Translations under genes and position numbers: made by a program | Shown here: piece after piece, positions 1 through 10,368 of the stretch | How positions within the stretch are numbered: position 1 is the stretch's first letter | Layout: each line of letters opens with the position of its first letter | Assembly (NCBI RefSeq): GCF_001029265.1 | Contig: NZ_CP011856.1 | Coordinates: 1,240,001 to 1,304,000 of the forward strand | Reading direction: 5' to 3' | Source of the DNA: Spiroplasma eriocheiris | GTDB lineage: Bacteria; Bacillota_I; Bacilli_A; Mycoplasmatales; Mycoplasmataceae | Length of the DNA: 64,000 nt | The notes under the pieces: model-generated | What the model was told of the DNA's origin: nothing | Database searches by the model: none | The model's input: only the letters and a program-made list of their open reading frames with translations

Positions 1-683
1 AATAGATCGGTCTTAATGTCACTCATATTAATTGGTGCTCCACCATTGTCAAAACTGATTGCAATATTATTAAGTTCTAAATCTAAAATTTGACTGGGTA
101 AGCCCCCCAAAATAAATAAACTACATAGCACCGCAAAAATTAGAAAGATGACATGGGAATTAAAAAACATTGATAAAAATATGATCCCAGATAATAAGGT
201 AAAAGAAAAAATAAAAGTAAAGATAATTAACTTGAGAATCATCTGGACATAAAAATGATAATATGGGTAATCATTAAAAGAATTCAGCACTATCTCTACA
301 ATAAATAAAATTAAAATATTACTAATAATAAACATAATAATTGATAAAAACGAAACAATTGTTTGGGAAATAAAAATTTGCATCCGACTGACTGGTTTCG
401 TGATAATTAGCAATAGTGAATTATCCTCGATTTGCTGACTAAACAACTTAACAATAATTATTAAAATATATAAAAATAATAAAATACAATAGAAAATTAA
501 AACATAAAATTGAAAATTTTTAACAAAAGCAGTTCCATCATTCTTAAAATATAAGAATAAGATTAGCGAAAAAAGGAGACTAAGCAATAATGATAAAAGA
601 AATATAATTCCAATAGCATAGGAACGAAAAATTTTGGCAAAAATATACTTATTTAATTTTAAGATTATTAGCCCTCTTTTCAA
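1..683 (-). CDS. ABC-2 type transporter permease (3' end outside window)
   Basis: This is a polytopic membrane protein whose C-terminus lies beyond the window edge. About 227 residues are visible, with hydrophobic segments near residues 15-35, 48-65, 98-125, 145-170 and 175-195. A charged loop reading DNSLLLIITKPVSRMQI lies between the second and third, the pattern seen in ABC-2 type export permeases that partner with a separate ATPase. I chose a TTG start at 683 because an AGGAGG sits just upstream; the nearby ATG is out of frame and stops after six codons. The lipoprotein gene upstream on the same strand is a plausible operon partner. The family is inferred from topology and the loop; the substrate is unknown. 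Confidence 0.6.
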   Translation of the reverse strand, partial: MKRGLIILKLNKYIFAKIFRSYAIGIIFLLSLLLSLLFSLILFLYFKNDGTAFVKNFQFYVLIFYCILLFLYILIIIVKLFSQQIEDNSLLLIITKPVSRMQIFISQTIVSFLSIIMFIISNILILFIVEIVLNSFNDYPYYHFYVQMILKLIIFTFIFSFTLLSGIIFLSMFFNSHVIFLIFAVLCSLFILGGLPSQILDLELNNIAISFDNGGAPINMSDIKTDL

Positions 684-775
684 ACCATTTCCTCCTTTTG
701 TTTATTACTAATGCAGTCAAGCAGTTGTGATATAAACTTACCTGTCGACATAGTTAGTTAAACTATTATGAATTA

Positions 776-2543
776 CTAACTAGTCGGTGGAGTTGCTCCA
801 GCAATGAAGCTAAGACTAGCCTCGCTAGTATTTCAAAAACTAATTTTAGTACCTAGAATTTCAAAATAAGGAGTTGCTGCAGGGTGTAAATAATTAGCAA
901 ATGCTCCGGTTAAATCAGGCCATTTTTCAAAATCACCTTTATCAAATGTTTTTAATAACTGATAAGCATACAAAAAATAATTTAAGAAATTTGTCATTGA
1001 ATCACCACGGAAACTATATTGCTGATTATTATTAGTTTTAAATCCAATAATATTATTTAATGCTTCTTTAGTAACGGCACTGTCTTTTTTTGCAAGATCA
1101 ATTGCATCACTAGTTAATAAATCAAACGTGTCAGTAAAAGGTACCCCTGAATAATGATTTAAAACATCCTGACTTTTATAAACAACTGCAAAGATATTAC
1201 ACTTAATGATAGAATTAAAATTTCTTAAAGTTAAAATTTTGTTATTTCCGATATTATCGTTAAAGAGTGTTGAACTAGTTGAAAAAATATTAGCAATAAC
1301 TGGGGTAACTTGATCAACATAAGTATCAAGACGGTTTAGAGTTCCATCATGGGTAATAAAATATGGTACACTAATTGGAGCTAAATTTAATCCATCGATT
1401 GTTCAATTGCTTAAAGTAATTGCACCATAGTTAAAAATCTTATTATGATCAGGAATCGGATTATTAGGATCAGTAAAAGTCCAGCCGTCTTTTTCTCAAG
1501 AATCAATTTGTTTATCTAATGCCGAACTAAATTCTTGGTCACTTTTTTTATAGTCAGCAGTTAAATTTTTTTCATCTCCTCAGTTGAAAATTTTGGTTGA
1601 AAGGTAACTACGTTTCCTGACTCATATTTATCTAGAAAACTCTGCTGACTGCCATTAATTCCTCAGCTAGCAAAGTCATTTGTTTGATTAGAATTACTTT
1701 CAAACTCATTAATTTGAATTTTTGAACTAGGGAATTTTTTATTTAAATAATCTTCTAAATAAGATTTTGCTAATGTTTTAAATTGGGCAAACTGTTGGAC
1801 ATCATCGGCTGAAAAATTATTTAATCTAGCGACAATATCGGTTTTTTTCAATTCTCCAGCAATTTTTTACCTGATTCAGAAATTAAGTTTGCAATATCAG
1901 CCCCTTGATTTGCTAATAAAAAGTTGGTATTGGTATCACTTGTATGTTGAATAATTTTCCCAGTTCGTAAATCTTTAATATTCAAACTAAAAGAAACATT
2001 TGTTCATATTTTGTCTAAACTTGTAATATTAGAATCTTGTAAAATTTTTTGATACTGATCTTTGGGGATCCCAAAAGTTTGATCTCCCCCCGGTTTTCAT
2101 AATAAAGGTTCTTGTTTGTATACTGTTTTCGCGGGATTAAAAACTAAAATTTTATCAACGGGAATACTTGTAAAATATGATTTAAAAATACTATCTTTTA
2201 ATAAGTTTTGGCTAATTGCTCTTAAAACATTTTGAACAACAGTATTAAAAGCAGTAGTAATTTTCTGGTCTGTTAACAAAATTTCTTGTTTTTTACCATA
2301 ATTTTGGTCTAGTAATTGTAAAATACTATCTCCCTCTTTAATATCACCAGCGTTTAAATACTTATTTTGACCTCCAATTAGAAATTCACCACGAACTTTT
2401 TTAATAACATCATTAATAACTTGGTCAATGGTATCAGGCTCGGGGGGAATATTTGAATGATGATTACCCGCACAACTAGCTAACGCCGGGGTTGAAGAAC
2501 CAATTAACGTAACTGATCCTAAAATACTTAATAATTTTTTCAT
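776..2543 (-). pseudogene. Spiroplasma lipoprotein gene, broken by two frame shifts
   Basis: It starts with MKKLLSILGS, a signal peptide and the lipobox ALASC, so the product would be lipid-anchored on the cell surface. The reading continues over the whole interval only if the frame changes twice, near 1863-1868 and near 1613-1615. Both sites are runs of A on the coding strand and look one base short. Protein-like sequence flanks each point, for example LSTKIFNWGDEKN after the second. With the frame followed through, the product would be about 590 residues, similar in style to the other long lipoproteins here. The cause is either true decay (or a phase-type switch) or an assembly error in homopolymers; sequence alone cannot decide. 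The RBS AAGGAGG precedes the start. Function unknown. Confidence 0.7.
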
Positions 2544-3727
2544 TATTAACCTCCTTTGAAAAATATTAATAAATAATCACAATAACACAAAAATGACATT
2601 AAACTTATTACTTTTTTAAATAAATCTAATGAAAGTTATCTAACAATAAATTACTTGTGATTTTAATAATTATTAATTTGCATAAAAAGGAATAGCAAAT
2701 TCCGTGTTCCAACAGCCATATGATTATGCAATAAAAGTACTTTAATATCAGCATTTAAACATTCGTAACACAAATTTGATGGTGATTAATATTATGAATT
2801 TATTAGAAATATAAAATAAGAGAGATTAATTATTAAAATTTATTAAATTTATAAGGAACAGCAAAATATGATAATCACCATAAATTCAGTAGGTTTAAAA
2901 TGGTTAATATTAAATTGTAAATTATAGTAAAAATTAGAATGTATATATGGGGTAGTTAGTAACATGAACAGCTATTAAAACACTAAAAATATTGCCATCC
3001 TTTTATGCAAATATCTATAATTTTTTAATAACAACTAATTACAATTAGTAATTTTAGTAATCCTGCCAATTATTAAGATGGTACTTAAGTAAACTTATGA
3101 TAAACAAGATAGTTAGATTTGGAAATTTATAGCCATATCATAAGTTAAATATTAAATATTCTTAAATGAATGGGGTTACTTTTTGTCATACCCGATTTTT
3201 TCCTTAACAAATATAACTAAGATCGTAGACATAATAAATTTGGATAAGATTAAATGCACTAAATTATTTTGTTGAATTATAAAACAAAACTTAGTTAATT
3301 TGTTTTTCTTATTTTTCCTTATTTTCTTCTTTGCCAAAATCAATTCCTCTTCTCAAGAAATGATCTGCCTGAATTGGACCTTAAATATGTGGCATTTTAA
3401 TTTATGGGGTTAAAATACGCACACTAAAAATTAATTATTATTAGTTAAATAACTTTTAAGCTTATTAAATTATTTTGAATATTATCTCACCAAAAATTTT
3501 ACTGGGAAGTTATATCCAAGAATAGTTTTGTCAAAGCCATTGTTGTTCAATATTCAGTTTTCACATAGTTTTTTTCGAGAATTGGAGATCGTTTTGGACA
3601 TAACATCACCACCTTTTTTATAATAATTATTATTTATCATAAATTGCCAAATAGTCAAGATAAAAATAACTACGGAATTTCAAAGTAAAAAAAACATTTG
3701 GCAATTTTTGCCAAATGTGACCTTTTT
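2544..3727. other. Gene-poor stretch of about 1.2 kb
   Basis: Between the lipoprotein and the dehydrogenase I see no long reading frame on either strand, even with TGA as tryptophan. The AT content is very high. One short frame with an RBS (3482-3601, minus) is listed separately. A second 23-codon open patch on the minus strand (about 3310-3380, containing HFLRRGIDFGKEENKEK) has no start codon and looks like the tail of a lost gene. The stretch may be a graveyard of former genes or mobile DNA. I cannot assign its origin. Confidence 0.5.
3482..3601 (-). CDS. Small ORF, 39 residues, unknown
   Basis: A short frame (MSKTISNSRKKLCENWILN...) starts at an ATG preceded by AAAGGTGGTG at good spacing, the best evidence that it is or was translated. 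It contains one TGA-coded tryptophan. It has no signal peptide or membrane segment and a basic N-terminus. It could be the preserved start of a longer lost gene, since it lies in an otherwise empty 1.2 kb. No family recognised. Confidence 0.3.
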
Positions 3728-4735
3728 TTAAATTCGGTTTTTTAATTCTTGTCCTGTTAAAATGATTTTTAAATTTTCATAAGTAGTTTCAATCATATTT
3801 TTAACCGCTTCATCAGTATATGAACCAACATGGGGGGTAATAATTACACGGGGATATAATTCTAATAATTTATTTGTCATATCATCTCCAGTTTTATCAC
3901 CATTAAAATCTTTAAAGAAAACTGATCCTTCATTTTCTAAGACATCCAGACCAACACCTTTTAAATGGTTTGTTTTAACAGCTTCATAAACTGCCGCGCT
4001 ATCCATTAATGGTCCCCGCGCGGCATTAATTAACACGGCCCCTTTTTTCATTTTACTAATAAATTCTTTGTTGATCATATGATGATTTTGTTCTTTAATA
4101 TATGGACAATGGAATGAAATTAAATCTGATTCCTTAACTAAGGTATCTAAATCAACATATTCTAAGGTTTCGCGAACTTTATCATTTGGATATAAGTCAT
4201 ATCCTAAGACACGAGCGCCCATTCCTTTTCAAGCCTTCGCTGCTTCAAAACCAATCCGTCCGGTTCCCACAATCCCAATTGTTGAATTACGAATTTCTTT
4301 GGCAAACATAAAGTCATCTACTTTAAAGTTAGTTTGGCGTTCACGGTCAGCCATATAAAATAAATTTCTTAGCAAGGCATTCCCCATGCTAACTGCTAGT
4401 TCACTAACAGCATTTGGTGAATAACTTGGCACATTTGCCATTTCAAAACCTAACTCGTGGGCTTTTGGTAAATCAATATGATTATAACCTACTGTTCTAG
4501 TTAGTAAGTATTTCACTCCATATTCTTTCATTTTTAATAAATTTTCGGCTCCACAATCACAATTTGCCCGAACCATTACAGCATTATGACCTTTTACAGT
4601 ATCAATGTTGTCCTTTGTTAAATATTCTTCAATTAATGTTAGTTGATATCCATAATCTTTATTTAAGTTTTCAAAGAAAACTCGTTCAGTTTTCCGAACC
4701 CCATAACAAACCATTTTAATATCTTGTAAATTCAT
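3728..4735 (-). CDS. ldhD: D-lactate dehydrogenase (2-hydroxyacid dehydrogenase family)
   Basis: A 335-residue NAD-dependent D-2-hydroxyacid dehydrogenase that interconverts pyruvate and D-lactate in the cytosol. The NAD-binding motif GTGRIG is at residues 157-162. The catalytic arginine lies in NAARG, followed by the LDVLENE segment with the acid and the TPHVGSYTD segment with the catalytic histidine. Length is typical for the family. The ATG at 4735 has GAGGG upstream; an in-frame GTG at 4750 overlaps that RBS and was not chosen. It follows the permease gene at 4753-5955 by 17 bases, so the two probably form one operon, suggesting uptake or release of lactate or a related acid. Other D-2-hydroxyacid substrates are possible. 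Confidence 0.88.
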
Positions 4736-4752
4736 ATTGTTTTCCCTCACTT

Positions 4753-5955
4753 TTAGTTAAATAATGGTGTGGCCCCAATTGCCGTTGTAATAATTACTCA
4801 GAATGGTAATGAAATAACTGAGAACAAGGTTGACACCAATGTTAAGTTACTTGTTAATAATGGTTGTTTTTTGTAACCAATTGAATAAGCAACGATTACT
4901 GAGGCGGGGGGGGCGGCTAACATAATCACAATTACTCCTAAACCAGTTGTGTCAAGTGTTCATGCTCCTGAAGCTTTTCCAATTTCCGCAAAAATCACAG
5001 CTAAAATCAACCCGACAATTGGCGCAGCAACAACTTTCATCACCATTCCATACCATACTTTTTTGTCTTGACTAGCAGCTTTAAAGTCTCCTTTGGCTAA
5101 TGTCATCCCAATTGCTAATCACGCTAATGGTGTACATACCGCTGCTAAAGTGGAAGTAACTTTAAAGAATGGTGGGAACGTGTTATCTAATCGGAGTGGT
5201 GAATATTTTAACCCACTGTTATTTTTCATTTGATCGGGAACAACTTCAATTCCTGGAATTAACTGGGTTACTCAGAAAATAAACCCAACAATTGTGGCAA
5301 TTAAGATTGGATTTAAAAAGATTGTTTTTAAATTTTTCTTAATTGTTGCCATTCTTTTAGCTCGCATCTCAGTTTTAATTTGGGCATAACCGTTGGGATC
5401 GGTTTTAATATCAACAACTTTTTCACTCACTGTTTGTTCGGCGGTTGCTAAAGTTGTCACTGGTTTACTCATCACAATAAACCCTAATGAGTATAAGAAA
5501 ATTCGATATGGGATGTTAAAGATATTAGCTGGCAATGTTGAATTATCATATAATGCGGTAACTACTGGAATTCCAAAGAAAGTAGTTGATGCAAAAACTG
5601 TACACATTGCTAAGGTATCTTGGACATCTTTTTCATACTTAATATAAAAGTACTTTGCCACAATCCCCATAATAATATAGAATAAAAATCCAACTAATAA
5701 AATTGCTAACTGTGTTTTTAAGTTATCAATCGTAATATTAGCCATAAATCCATTAAAAGCTAATGATGGTAACCCAACAACCATCACTACTTTAATTAAA
5801 ACTCCTTCTCAATCTTTTTTAAAGGTACCTTTTTTAGTTAAGGCCCACCCCAAAAAGATTACAAAGATTGTTGCCAAGATGGCACTTCAAAACTTTCAAG
5901 CTTTTAAAGTAGCAACGACTGCTTGGCCAACATCTGCTTGTAAATATAAACTCAT
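4753..5955 (-). CDS. Auxin efflux carrier (AEC) family transporter, probable organic-acid permease
   Basis: A 400-residue integral membrane protein with about ten hydrophobic segments arranged as two halves separated by a charged cytoplasmic loop near residues 160-200. The conserved late segment PLAWLAIGMTLAKGDF and the C-terminal LAAPPASVIVAYSIGY are typical of the AEC family, which in bacteria includes malate and lactate permeases (MleP type). ATG at 5955 follows AAAGGGG. The D-lactate dehydrogenase gene lies 17 bases downstream on the same strand, which points to a carboxylate such as lactate or malate as substrate. The family is well supported; the substrate is inference from the neighbour. 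Confidence 0.82.
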
Positions 5956-6093
5956 TTTTTCCCCTTTCTGTCAAAAAAACTAATAATAAGTTAATTTATT
6001 AATTTATTAACACCCTTAAATTAATACTAGTTTTTTAGTTTTACTAATTAATATTACTATTATAAAGATAAGTTGTAAATAATAATTTCTGAT

Positions 6094-6124
6094 AAAAAAA
6101 TATCCTCACTCAGCAGGATATTTT
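6094..6124 (-). terminator. Rho-independent terminator of the copper operon
   Basis: On the minus strand a stem AAATATCCT/AGGATATTT with an 8-base loop is followed by a T run. The stem overlaps the last codon of the copper ATPase gene, a compact arrangement. Confidence 0.8.
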
Positions 6125-8096
6125 ACTTATCAAAATTAACTTTACGAAGATAAAAAATTAAGGAATTTGTTAAAACAGTAATATCACTAACTCCCATCAC
6201 AATCGCTCCGACAATCGGCGGAATAAATCCAACAATTGCTAAGGGAATCGTTACTAAATTATAACCAAAGGCTCAAAAGAAATTTCACCAAATAATTTTT
6301 CTGGTTAATTTCGTTGCTACTAATGCTTTATAAATATTGAAAATATCTGGTTTAATAATAGTAATATCGCTAGCCTGGATCGCAACCTCACTACCTTGGC
6401 CCATTGAAATTCCAAAATCTGATTGTTCAAGCGCCACAATGTCATTAATACCATCACCCACATAACCAACTGTTTTATTATTACTTTGAATTTCTTTAAT
6501 AATATTGGCTTTATCAATCGGACTAACATTTGCATAGTAATTAGTAATTCCGACTTCCTTAGCAATTCGGGCAGTGGTTGCTAAATTATCCCCACTAATC
6601 ATATACACACCAATCCCATGTTTTTTAAAATTAGCAATTGTTTGTTTAGCATCTTCGCGGATAGTATCCGCTAAAAATAATACATTGCTAATAGTATTAT
6701 TAACAACTAAGGCAATTAAGATTGGACTATCGGTTGCTAACCGCTCAACTTCAGCTTTTAATGACGGATCAATATAATATGTTGTTAAGGTTTTTTTATA
6801 AGAAGTTAATAAATACTCTTGGTTATCATACTGACCACTAATTCCTAACCCAGCGGTTTCAGAAACATTACTAAATTTAATTTCTGGTAAGGGTGTGCTA
6901 AAATAACGAATAATACTTTTGGCAATTGGATGCGAAGATAATTTTTCTAAATTATAAATATACGGATAATTATCAACCGGGCCCAAAATTCTTTTAATGG
7001 TTAATTCCCCAGTGGTAATAGTTCCTGTTTTATCAAAAGCAATGGCATCTAATTTAGTAATTTTTTCAAAAACTTCCGCATTGTTAAAAAGAACTCCCTC
7101 CTTAACCGCTTTATTAGTACCAATCGCCACTGCTAAGGGTGTTGCAATTCCTAATGCACATGGACAGGCGATCACAATTACAGCAATTGCAATATTAATA
7201 GCATGGGATAAATCATTTGGATAAAAATGAAAATACTGAACCACAAAGGCAATAACTGCTACTAATAAAATAAAGGGGGTAAATCATTTTGCAATCCGAT
7301 CGGCAATCCGTTGTAATTTTGGTTTTTGACTTTGAATTTCCTGCACTTTCTTTAAAATATTAGCCAGCACTGTTTCACTACCAACTTTTTTCGCTTCCAT
7401 ATAAAATGCTTCTCCAGCATTAACTGTCCCACCAATTATTTCATCACCAAGTTGTTTTTCAATTAATTTTGTTTCACCAGTTAGCATGGCCTCATTTAAA
7501 TAACCAATTCCTTCAATAATAACTCCATCGACTGGAATTTTTTCACCCTTGCGAACTAATAACTGATCATTAACTTGAACATCATTGGTGTTAATTACCT
7601 TAATATTTTTATTTTTATCAACTAAATTTGCTTCATCTGCTTTTAAGGTAACAATTTGCTCAATTCCTTGGCTAACCTTCTTTTGAATTCGGTTACTAAC
7701 AAAATTACCAATTAGTAAAATCGTAATAATTGTTGCTGCGGTTTCAAAAAATAAATGATAATGTTGTGGAGTAATAATTAAATAAATACTATAACCATAA
7801 GCTAATAAAGTTCCCAAGCCAATCAGAGTATTCATTTCTAATTGGTGTCAACGAAAAATTTCGTTATACATATTTTTATAATATCCCCGCCCAGGGTAAA
7901 CTATTACAATAGTAGCTAAAACTAATTGTAATCATGGGTTTGTTAAATAGGTAAAAGGAAAAACTGGGATCATTGATAATAGCAAGGGAATTGTTAAAAT
8001 TATTGCAATAATCATTTCTCCTAGTTGTCGTTTTTCACGTTTTGTTAATTTTGTTTTTACTAAGTTAATCTTAACCTGTTGCTGACTCCTTTGCAT
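6123..8096 (-). CDS. copA: Copper/heavy-metal P1B-type ATPase
   Basis: A 657-residue heavy-metal exporting ATPase of the plasma membrane. The metal-site motif CPC is at residues 311-313 within IACPCALGIATPLA. The phosphorylated aspartate is D355 in DKTGT, preceded by the A-domain TGE, with the hinge GDGIND near residue 550. CPC is the signature of copper/silver-type P1B pumps. The usual N-terminal metal-binding domain is absent; a separate one-domain chaperone is encoded 21 bases upstream (8118-8333), so the two probably work as a split system. Start ATG at 8096 with AAGGAGAG. Copper is the most likely substrate, inferred from CPC and the chaperone partner. Confidence 0.9.
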
Positions 8097-8117
8097 TTTC
8101 TCTCTCCTTACTTCAAA

Positions 8118-8333
8118 TTAAGCAGGAACTTCGTCGTATTCAAAACCAGCTTTCTTAATTTGTTTTAGCATTTCTTTTTTAGTAATTTTTGTTGGATCAT
8201 AATCAATTGTAATTGATTTCCCCACTAAATTTGTTTGATATTTAATGTCGTTAATTGTGTTTAATTTTTTTTCAATTGAACTTAAACAACTACTACAACT
8301 TAATTCTGGAAAATATAATTTTACGGTTTCCAT
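8118..8333 (-). CDS. copZ: Copper chaperone / heavy-metal-associated domain protein
   Basis: A 71-residue single HMA domain. The metal-binding motif is LSCSSC, a CxxC near residues 11-14, where canonical CopZ has MxCxxC. The rest fits a ferredoxin-like fold (SITIDYDPTKITKKEMLKQIKKAGFEY in pieces). It should carry Cu(I) to the pump encoded directly downstream. I placed the start at 8333 because AGAGGTG lies seven bases ahead; an upstream in-frame ATG at 8360 has no RBS. Leader sequence upstream carries a hairpin that could act as an attenuator. Confidence 0.85.
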   Translation of the reverse strand: METVKLYFPELSCSSCLSSIEKKLNTINDIKYQTNLVGKSITIDYDPTKITKKEMLKQIKKAGFEYDEVPA

Positions 8334-8388
8334 TTTAAACACCTCTTTTCTTAATTTCATTGTAAAACAAATTAAAAATAAAAAAAGA

Positions 8389-8406
8389 AGTTACTTTAAT
8401 GTAACT
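8389..8406 (-). promoter_or_regulatory. Hairpin with T run in the copZ leader, possible attenuator
   Basis: The inverted repeat AGTTAC...GTAACT with a six-base loop is followed, on the minus strand, by TTCTTTTTTTATTTTTAA. It lies about 55 bases upstream of the copZ start, and a TATAAT-like box (8422-8427) lies just above it. No minus-strand gene ends there, because the next gene upstream points the other way. It therefore looks like a terminator inside the leader of the copper operon, which could let metal control read-through. The T run may be chance in such AT-rich DNA. Confidence 0.35.
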
Positions 8407-8547
8407 ACCCATATTAACTGAATTATAATTTTTTGATGATAATATTTTTCTTAAAATTATAAAATTTTAACTTTAAAAAAATTAAAATTATTATTTTTAA
8501 CTATAAAATTTAACTATATAGCATATAAAAATGAAAGGAGATAATTT

Positions 8548-9027
8548 ATGAAACAAAAAGTTCTTACCAAAATCGACTATCAAATTATTAAACATCTTAA
8601 TAAAAATGCTTTAACAAGTAATAACCAAATTGCAAAAGAACTAAATGTCAGCCAAAAAACAATTAAAGCGCATGTTGATTGACTAATTAAAAATAAAGTT
8701 ATTCGTCCCGTGGCCATTGTCAACTCTGAATTCTTTGGTTACAACATTATTGTCGATGTTTTTATTTGAACGAAGAAACAAGTTATTAATGATGAAATCA
8801 AAGAACTTTGTACTAATTCTTCCAATGTGGTTTACTTTTCAAAACACTGGTCAAATGAAACGATTAGTTTACAAACAAAATTTAAAACCTTTAATGAACT
8901 AACAATTTTCTTAGAAGAAATTAGAGCTCTTGAAAATGTTGAAAGAATTAAATATAGTATCATTCCAAAAGTTTTTTTTGATAATGACTCTTGGATTCCC
9001 AGTGAGAATGATTTTAGTAATAAATAA
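8548..9027 (+). CDS. Lrp/AsnC-type transcriptional regulator
   Basis: A 159-residue protein with an N-terminal winged helix-turn-helix (IAKELNVSQKTIKAHVDWLI, residues about 30-50) followed by a C-terminal alpha/beta domain of the size of the Lrp effector-binding (RAM) domain. ATG at 8548 follows AAAGGAG. It is divergent from the copper operon and lies about 230 bases upstream of the agmatine genes on the same strand, so it is a candidate regulator of either. The HTH is clear; the assignment to Lrp/AsnC rests on length and domain order and is moderate. Confidence 0.65.
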
Positions 9028-9205
9028 TTAAAAAAAATTGTAGTTAATAAATGAACTAATAACTTCCAAAAATAGAAGTTTACTATCGTAAAATATAATA
9101 TTATCTGTTTGTTTTTTAACTTTTGAGTAATTAATTTAGTTTTTACAAGTAAATAAATAGTATGTTAATTACCCTTTTTAGTAATTTAAAATTAAATTTT
9201 CGGAT

Positions 9206-9233
9206 TTGAATTAATATTTTAGAAAATTATAAT
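9206..9233 (+). promoter_or_regulatory. Sigma-A promoter of the agmatine operon
   Basis: A TTGAAT box (9206-9211) and a perfect TATAAT (9228-9233) are separated by 16 bases. The predicted start near 9240 lies about 20 bases ahead of the ptcA start codon, with AGAAAGGAAG as RBS between. A short inverted repeat AACTTC/GAAGTT at about 9061-9080 lies further upstream and could belong to the end of the regulator gene. Confidence 0.65.
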
Positions 9234-9258
9234 CAAATTATAGAAAGGAAGATAACAT

Positions 9259-10350
9259 ATGAATAAAGTTAGACATTTTATAGATATCCAAGAATTAAGT
9301 CAAAAAGAAATTTTTGAGATATTTAAACTGATGAAAATGTTAAAGGAAGCACGCTACAATGGTGCCGTTCCTGAACTATTAAAAAATAAAACTTTAGCAA
9401 TGATTTTTGAAGAACCCTCAACAAGAACCCGTGTTTCTTTTGAAGCAGCAATGACCTTATTAGGAGGACATGCCCAATATTTAAAACCCGGAGAAATTCA
9501 TCTAGGTGCTCGGGAAAGTTTATATGACACAACAAAAGTCTTATCACATATGTGTGATGGCATTATGTGTCGTGCGTTAAAACATCAAACAGTTTTAAAT
9601 TTAGCAAAATATGCGGATGTTCCTGTTTTTAATGGGTTAACAGATTATAACCATCCTACCCAAGCAATTTGTGATGTTTTTACAATGTTAGAACATTTAC
9701 CAACTACCAAAAATCTTGATTATGAAAATATTAATTTTAACGAAATTAAAGTTGTCTTTATTGGTGATCGTACAAATGTTTGTTCATCACTAATGCATAT
9801 TACGACAAAATTAGGAATGAATTTTGTCCACATTTCTCCGACAAAATATCAAAGCCCACCGGAATGGGTTACTATTGCCCAAGAAAATATTGCCCAAGTT
9901 AAAAGTGGATCAGTATTAATAACCGATGATTTGGCAGAAGTAAAAAATGCTAATATTATCTATACTGATTTATGGTGATGAGTTGACCAAGAAGATGAGG
10001 CAGCAGAAAGAGTCCAGGCTTTTAAACCAAATTACCAAGTTTCACCAGAATTAATGAAACAAGCAGGAGACCAAGCCTTCTTTATGCATTGTTTACCTGC
10101 TTCGCGAAATGTGGAAGTATATGATGAGGTAATTGATTCTTCCCAATCAATTGTTTTCAACCAAGCAGAAAATCGGTTAACAGCCCAAATGGCTTTGTTA
10201 GTGTATTATATGTATCCCCAAATTGATAAATCATCAAATGCTGTTAAAGATTATTATCAAGGTAAACTTGAAAGTTTTATGGAACACCAAGATCGTTCTT
10301 GAAAACAACGTTATACCTATAATAATGATTATGCTGAAACAAAAAAATAA
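9259..10350 (+). CDS. ptcA: Putrescine carbamoyltransferase
   Basis: A 363-residue carbamoyltransferase. Motifs in order: EPSTRTRVSFE for carbamoyl phosphate (near residue 52), HPTQ near residue 132, and HCLPA near 278. Ornithine transcarbamylases carry an SMG loop after TDVW. Here the segment is TDLWWWVDQEDE, without SMG, followed by a long C-terminal extension, as in putrescine carbamoyltransferases. The next two genes encode an antiporter and agmatine deiminase, which makes N-carbamoylputrescine the likely substrate: it is split with phosphate into putrescine and carbamoyl phosphate. The tryptophan triplet uses TGG TGA TGA. An ornithine enzyme is the main alternative. Confidence 0.83.
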
Positions 10351-10368
10351 CATTCCGCAAGAATAACC

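Noticed and set aside
4736-4750. GTG start five codons upstream for the D-lactate dehydrogenase
   Set aside because: It overlaps the RBS that serves the ATG at 4735.
5393-5647. Plus-strand frames opposite the AEC transporter and the copper ATPase
   Set aside because: They are shadows of conserved minus-strand membrane proteins.
9259-10350. Ornithine carbamoyltransferase of the arginine pathway
   Set aside because: The SMG loop expected after TDxW is missing and the neighbours are agmatine genes, so the putrescine enzyme fits better.
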